DNA from: CALBPI01 sp039814545
GTDB lineage: Bacteria; Pseudomonadota; Gammaproteobacteria; Steroidobacterales; Woeseiaceae
NCBI GenBank assembly: GCA_039814545.1
Contig: JBCCBB010000097.1
Span: forward strand, 1-10,287
Length of the DNA stretch: 10,287 nucleotides
Direction of reading: 5' to 3'
The translations under genes were made by a program, and so were the position numbers. Below are positions 7,561 to 10,287 of the stretch, piece by piece (position 1 is the first letter of the stretch; the number at the start of each line of letters is the position of its first letter). The notes beneath the pieces are model-generated. The model saw only the letters and a list, made by a program, of their open reading frames with translations. It searched no databases and was not told the origin of the DNA.

Positions 7561-9183
7561 TCAGATCCTCGCCACGCCGAAGCTGTTGGGGGTTGTCGTG
7601 CGTCGGCGCGCCTCGCGCACCGTCTCGAGCAGGAAGCCTGTGGCACGGCGCGTGTCGCGCGGGTCAATCATGCCGTCGTCGAGCAGGTGACCCGAGGTGT
7701 AGAACGCATCGGATTGGCTATTGAATAACGCAGCAAGCTGCTTCTCCTGTTGCGCGATTGTGGCCTCGTCGAGTTCCTGTCCTTTGGCCCGTGCGGCGCC
7801 GCGCATGACGATCGACATGGTCTGCGCGGCTTGCTCGCCGCCCATGACACCCGTGCTGGCGTTCGGCCAGGTAATGAGAAAGTCGGGGTCCATGCCACGC
7901 CCGCACATGCCGTAGTTGCCTGCGCCGTAGCTCGCGCCGATGTTTACGGTGATGCGCGGCACTGAGATGTTCGTGACGGCCTGAATCATCTTGGCGCCGT
8001 GCTTGATCATGCCGCCCTGCTCGTAGCGTTTGCCGACGAGGTAGCCTGTGGTGTTTTGCAGGAACACGGCGGGCAGGTCGGACTGGTCGCATAGCTGCAG
8101 AAACTGCGTGACCTTCGCGGCGCCATCGGGATCAATGGGTGCGTTGTTCGAGACAATGCCGCAGCCGATACCGAAGATCTCGGCCTGTACGCAAATGGTG
8201 CTGACGCCAAAGCCCGGCTTGAAGTCCAGAAAATCCGAGGCGTCGACGGTGCGCGCAATGACTTCGCGGACTTCGTAAGGCACGCGGTAGTCGATGGGCA
8301 CGATGCCCGCGATCTCGTCGGGATCGAGCGTAGGTGGCGCCGCCTCGCGGGGGCGGGCGGCGTCGAGTCGGTCGTTCCAGTGCAGTCTTGAGACGATTTC
8401 GCGACCGATGCGCGTGGCGTCCGCGTCGTCGTCGGCGAGGTACTCAACAAGCCCCGAGACTTCCGCGTGCATGCGTGCGCCGCCCAGTTCCTCGTCCGTC
8501 GCGATCTCGCCCGTGGCCGCTTTGAGCAGCGGCGGCCCGGCCAGGAACGCTTTGGCCCGGTCGCGCACCGCGACGACGTAGTCGCTCATGCCCGGCATGT
8601 AGGCGCCTCCGGCCGTGGACGAGCCGTGCAGGATATTCACGACGGGAATGCCGGCCGCGCTGAGGCGCGCGAGGTTCGCAAAGAACGTGCCGCCTTTGAC
8701 GAAGCCACCCACGGTGTACTGCATGAGGTTGGCGCCTGCGCTTTCGACGAGGTGCACGAAGGGCAGTTTCTGGCGCAGCGCGATTTCCTGCGCGCGGAAA
8801 ATTCGATAGGCCGTGGCTTCCGTCAGCGAGCCGGCCTGGATGCCGCTGTCACTGACGCTGAGCATGCAGCGCGTGCCCGCGATGAAGCCGATGCCGACGA
8901 TGACATTGCCACCCGGCAGGGATCGTTCCTCGGGCTGGCCGTCCTGCAGGTAGCCCGCGAGGTTACCGATGTCGAAGAACGGCATGCCCGGGTCGAGGAT
9001 GCTCGAGAGCCGCTCGCGCGGCAGCAGCTGGCCACGCGACTCGAAGCGTTCGCGCCGTCTTTCAGAGAGCGCGGCGCCGCGTGCATTGAGCGCGTGCAGC
9101 CGATCGACGAGCGCGAGCATGTCGCGGCGGTTGTCGGTAAAGGCGCTGGATTGGGTGTTGATGCGGCTTTTGTAAATTGCCAT
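7561..9183 (-). CDS. Acyl-CoA carboxylase beta (carboxyltransferase) subunit, MCC/GCC-like
   Basis: This 540-residue protein transfers the carboxyl group from biotin to an acyl-CoA. It has the two crotonase-like halves of acyl-CoA carboxyltransferases. In the N-half are an early RERLSSILDPG motif (~56-66), VESAGANLMQY (~146-156), the oxyanion loop HGSSTAGGAYMPGMSD (~186-201) and FLAGPPLLKAATGE (~213-226). In the C-half are VREVIARTVDASDFLDFKPG (~305-324), LQNTTGYLVGKRYEQGGMIK (~375-394), the second oxyanion loop GASYGAGNYGMCGR (~416-429), and WPNASTGVMGGEQAA (~439-453). Length and motifs match methylcrotonyl-/geranyl-CoA carboxylase beta subunits better than AccD or propionyl-CoA carboxylase. 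The QNTTG/YEQGGMIKHGAK variant differs from classical MCC (QNITGFMVG), so a distinct substrate is plausible. The ATG shares one base with the stop of the AtuA-like gene (TGATG); GAGG lies a rather long 11 nt upstream, so coupled re-initiation is likely. Confidence 0.94.
   Translation of the reverse strand: MAIYKSRINTQSSAFTDNRRDMLALVDRLHALNARGAALSERRRERFESRGQLLPRERLSSILDPGMPFFDIGNLAGYLQDGQPEERSLPGGNVIVGIGFIAGTRCMLSVSDSGIQAGSLTEATAYRIFRAQEIALRQKLPFVHLVESAGANLMQYTVGGFVKGGTFFANLARLSAAGIPVVNILHGSSTAGGAYMPGMSDYVVAVRDRAKAFLAGPPLLKAATGEIATDEELGGARMHAEVSGLVEYLADDDADATRIGREIVSRLHWNDRLDAARPREAAPPTLDPDEIAGIVPIDYRVPYEVREVIARTVDASDFLDFKPGFGVSTICVQAEIFGIGCGIVSNNAPIDPDGAAKVTQFLQLCDQSDLPAVFLQNTTGYLVGKRYEQGGMIKHGAKMIQAVTNISVPRITVNIGASYGAGNYGMCGRGMDPDFLITWPNASTGVMGGEQAAQTMSIVMRGAARAKGQELDEATIAQQEKQLAALFNSQSDAFYTSGHLLDDGMIDPRDTRRATGFLLETVREARRRTTTPNSFGVARI
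7567..7570 (-). promoter_or_regulatory. Ribosome binding site of the hydratase gene
   Basis: GAGG on the minus strand lies 7 nt before the GTG at 7559 and just inside the end of the carboxyltransferase gene. It supports the short GTG start with a one-base intergenic gap. Confidence 0.55.
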
Positions 9184-10287
9184 CAGTGTGCGGGCCTCAT
9201 GCGCTCGGGGACGCGGACGGGAACATCGAGTAACAGCTGGGCGTAGCCCTTGCCTTGCGGGTCATTGCGCAGGCTGGCGATGCCGCCGCCGCCCAGCACG
9301 TCGTGCAGGACAAAGTTGATCGCGTGCATGCCGGGCAGGTAGTAACGGTCCACGGGCTGGTTCGTGAAGTGTTCAAAGCGCTCGCCGACGACAGCTTCCG
9401 ACAGCGTTGCCCAGATGTAGGGCAAATACTCCGGTTTGCGCGCAATGATGCCGATGTTGGCTTTGTCGCCCTTGTCGCCGCTGCGACCCCAGGCGAGCTC
9501 AACGAGCGGTACGAGTAGCATCGGACCGCCATCGATGTGCACCTCAGGCGGCGCCGGCCGCTCGATGGCGGCGTCGTCAAAAGCGCTCTCGCTGGCGGCG
9601 GGCGTGTACTGATGCTTGGCATCGCCTGAATCCACCGTCACGGCCACCGACGGCTTGTCGAGCAGGAACGAGAACAGGCGCACGACAGGCGAGGGTCTTG
9701 GTCGCGTCCCCGCGAATCCTGTGAGGCCTGGCGGACCCGCGAGTGCCGCGCCGATAGTTTCGCGAAGCAGGATGCCGATACCGGCCTTTGTCGGGTGGCG
9801 TGCGGCGACCTTGAGTGACACCTCACGTGAACCCGCGAGTTCTCGACGCGCGCCGTAGTGACTCTCATCGCCCACGAGTTCAATGAGCGTATCGGTGAAA
9901 CCGGGCAGCCCGGCGGCGTCGAGCTGCGCCTGTGCGCGCTTGAGTGCGGCGCCGGCGAATGCGCGTGCCTTGCGGTCCGCGTCGCGGCCGTAGAACACGA
10001 GTGTCTGGCCGCCCCGCCACCCATCGGCGTAGGTGGCGCTGACCTTGTAGGTGTCGGTAGGTACGTGGCCGCGTGCGCCTGAAACATGAACGCGGTTTTC
10101 GCCCACTTGCTCAAGCTGCAGTGCGCCAAAGTCGCAGACGACATCGGGCAGCACGTAAGCCTGCGCGTCGCCGACTTCGTACAGCAACTGTTCGGCGACG
10201 GTACCGACGCTGACCATGCCGCCTGTGTCGGCGGGTTTGCGGATGACCATGTCGCCGTCGGCGTCGATGTCGGCGATGGGGTAGCCA
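9183..10287 (-). CDS. AtuA-family protein (DUF1446 plus C-terminal AtuA-like domain), 5'-partial
   Basis: The frame stays open to the window edge. The visible 367 residues begin GYPIADIDADGDMVIRK, which is internal to the family, so roughly 200-230 N-terminal residues are missing; the internal ATG at 10250 is not a start. The first ~225 visible residues are the C-terminal half of DUF1446, including GGMVSVGTVAEQLLYEVG and PTDTYKVSATYADGWRGG. A variable linker (~218-255) follows, then a ~100-residue C-terminal domain with the family motif LAWGRSGDKGDKANIG (~264-279), YLPGMHAINFVLHDVLGGGG and a terminal LLLDVPVRVPE. AtuA is encoded in the Pseudomonas acyclic terpene utilisation cluster; its precise activity is, to my knowledge, undefined. 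Its link with the carboxylase beta gene is maintained here, with the stop overlapping the next start by one base. The symbol is left blank because terpene use is not shown for this locus. Confidence 0.9.
   Translation of the reverse strand, partial: GYPIADIDADGDMVIRKPADTGGMVSVGTVAEQLLYEVGDAQAYVLPDVVCDFGALQLEQVGENRVHVSGARGHVPTDTYKVSATYADGWRGGQTLVFYGRDADRKARAFAGAALKRAQAQLDAAGLPGFTDTLIELVGDESHYGARRELAGSREVSLKVAARHPTKAGIGILLRETIGAALAGPPGLTGFAGTRPRPSPVVRLFSFLLDKPSVAVTVDSGDAKHQYTPAASESAFDDAAIERPAPPEVHIDGGPMLLVPLVELAWGRSGDKGDKANIGIIARKPEYLPYIWATLSEAVVGERFEHFTNQPVDRYYLPGMHAINFVLHDVLGGGGIASLRNDPQGKGYAQLLLDVPVRVPERMRPAH

Noticed and set aside
7560..7667. N-terminal extension of the hydratase from an upstream ATG
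   Set aside because: The extension overlaps the carboxyltransferase gene, encodes an Arg/Ala-rich tail not found in crotonases, and the GTG at 7559 has a well-placed GAGG and normal family length.
4801..9183. Housekeeping acetyl-CoA carboxylase or propionyl-CoA carboxylase
   Set aside because: The alpha subunit is a fused BC-BCCP of 657 residues, unlike separate AccC and AccB. The hydratase between the subunits and the adjacent AtuA-like gene point to the methylcrotonyl/geranyl-type group.
10214..10250. Start of the AtuA-like gene at the ATG at 10250
   Set aside because: The frame remains open upstream to the window edge with family-like sequence (GYPIADIDADGD), so this Met is internal.

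Overview
The window is a GC-rich, almost fully coding stretch of bacterial chromosome with two transcription units that meet tail to tail. No rRNA, tRNA, mobile element or CRISPR array is visible, and no stretch longer than about 300 bases lacks a gene. There is no direct taxonomic marker. High GC, very tight gene packing, a bacterial-type tricorn protease and an atu/liu-like acyl-CoA carboxylase cluster suggest a Gram-negative, probably gammaproteobacterial catabolic generalist. This is an inference of moderate to low confidence.

Left part (1-2907, + strand): the C-terminal ~968 residues of a tricorn-type serine protease. It has beta-propeller repeats, an acidic linker, a C1 domain, a PDZ domain and an S41-type catalytic domain. 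The N-terminus lies off the window.

Right part (10287 down to 2904, - strand): one polycistron of six genes, in transcription order: (1) an AtuA-family protein, 5' end off the window; (2) a biotin-dependent acyl-CoA carboxylase carboxyltransferase (beta) subunit; (3) an enoyl-CoA hydratase of the LiuC/AtuE type; (4) the biotin carboxylase/biotin carrier (alpha) subunit; (5) a DinB/maleylpyruvate-isomerase-like metal-binding protein of the TIGR03084 type; (6) a DUF2855 oxidoreductase-like protein. The five junctions are a 1-nt overlap, a 1-nt gap, a 4-nt overlap, a 4-nt overlap and a 2-nt gap, so the whole set is probably transcribed together and translationally coupled.

How they fit together: the core (AtuA-like, beta, hydratase, alpha) keeps the order atuA-C-E-F of the acyclic terpene pathway without atuB and atuD. 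It also resembles the beta-hydratase-alpha order of the leucine (liu) operon. The expected chemistry is ATP/bicarbonate-dependent carboxylation of the methyl branch of a 3-methyl-2-enoyl-CoA, then hydration to a 3-hydroxy-3-methylglutaryl-CoA-type product that a lyase would cleave. The substrate cannot be read from the sequence: terpenoid, leucine-derived, sterol side chain or another branched acid are all possible. The two distal genes have no assigned role in this chemistry and are the main novelty of the window.

The operon's promoter is off the window. The two units end on a shared CTAG that supplies both stop codons and sits in the loop of a small inverted repeat.
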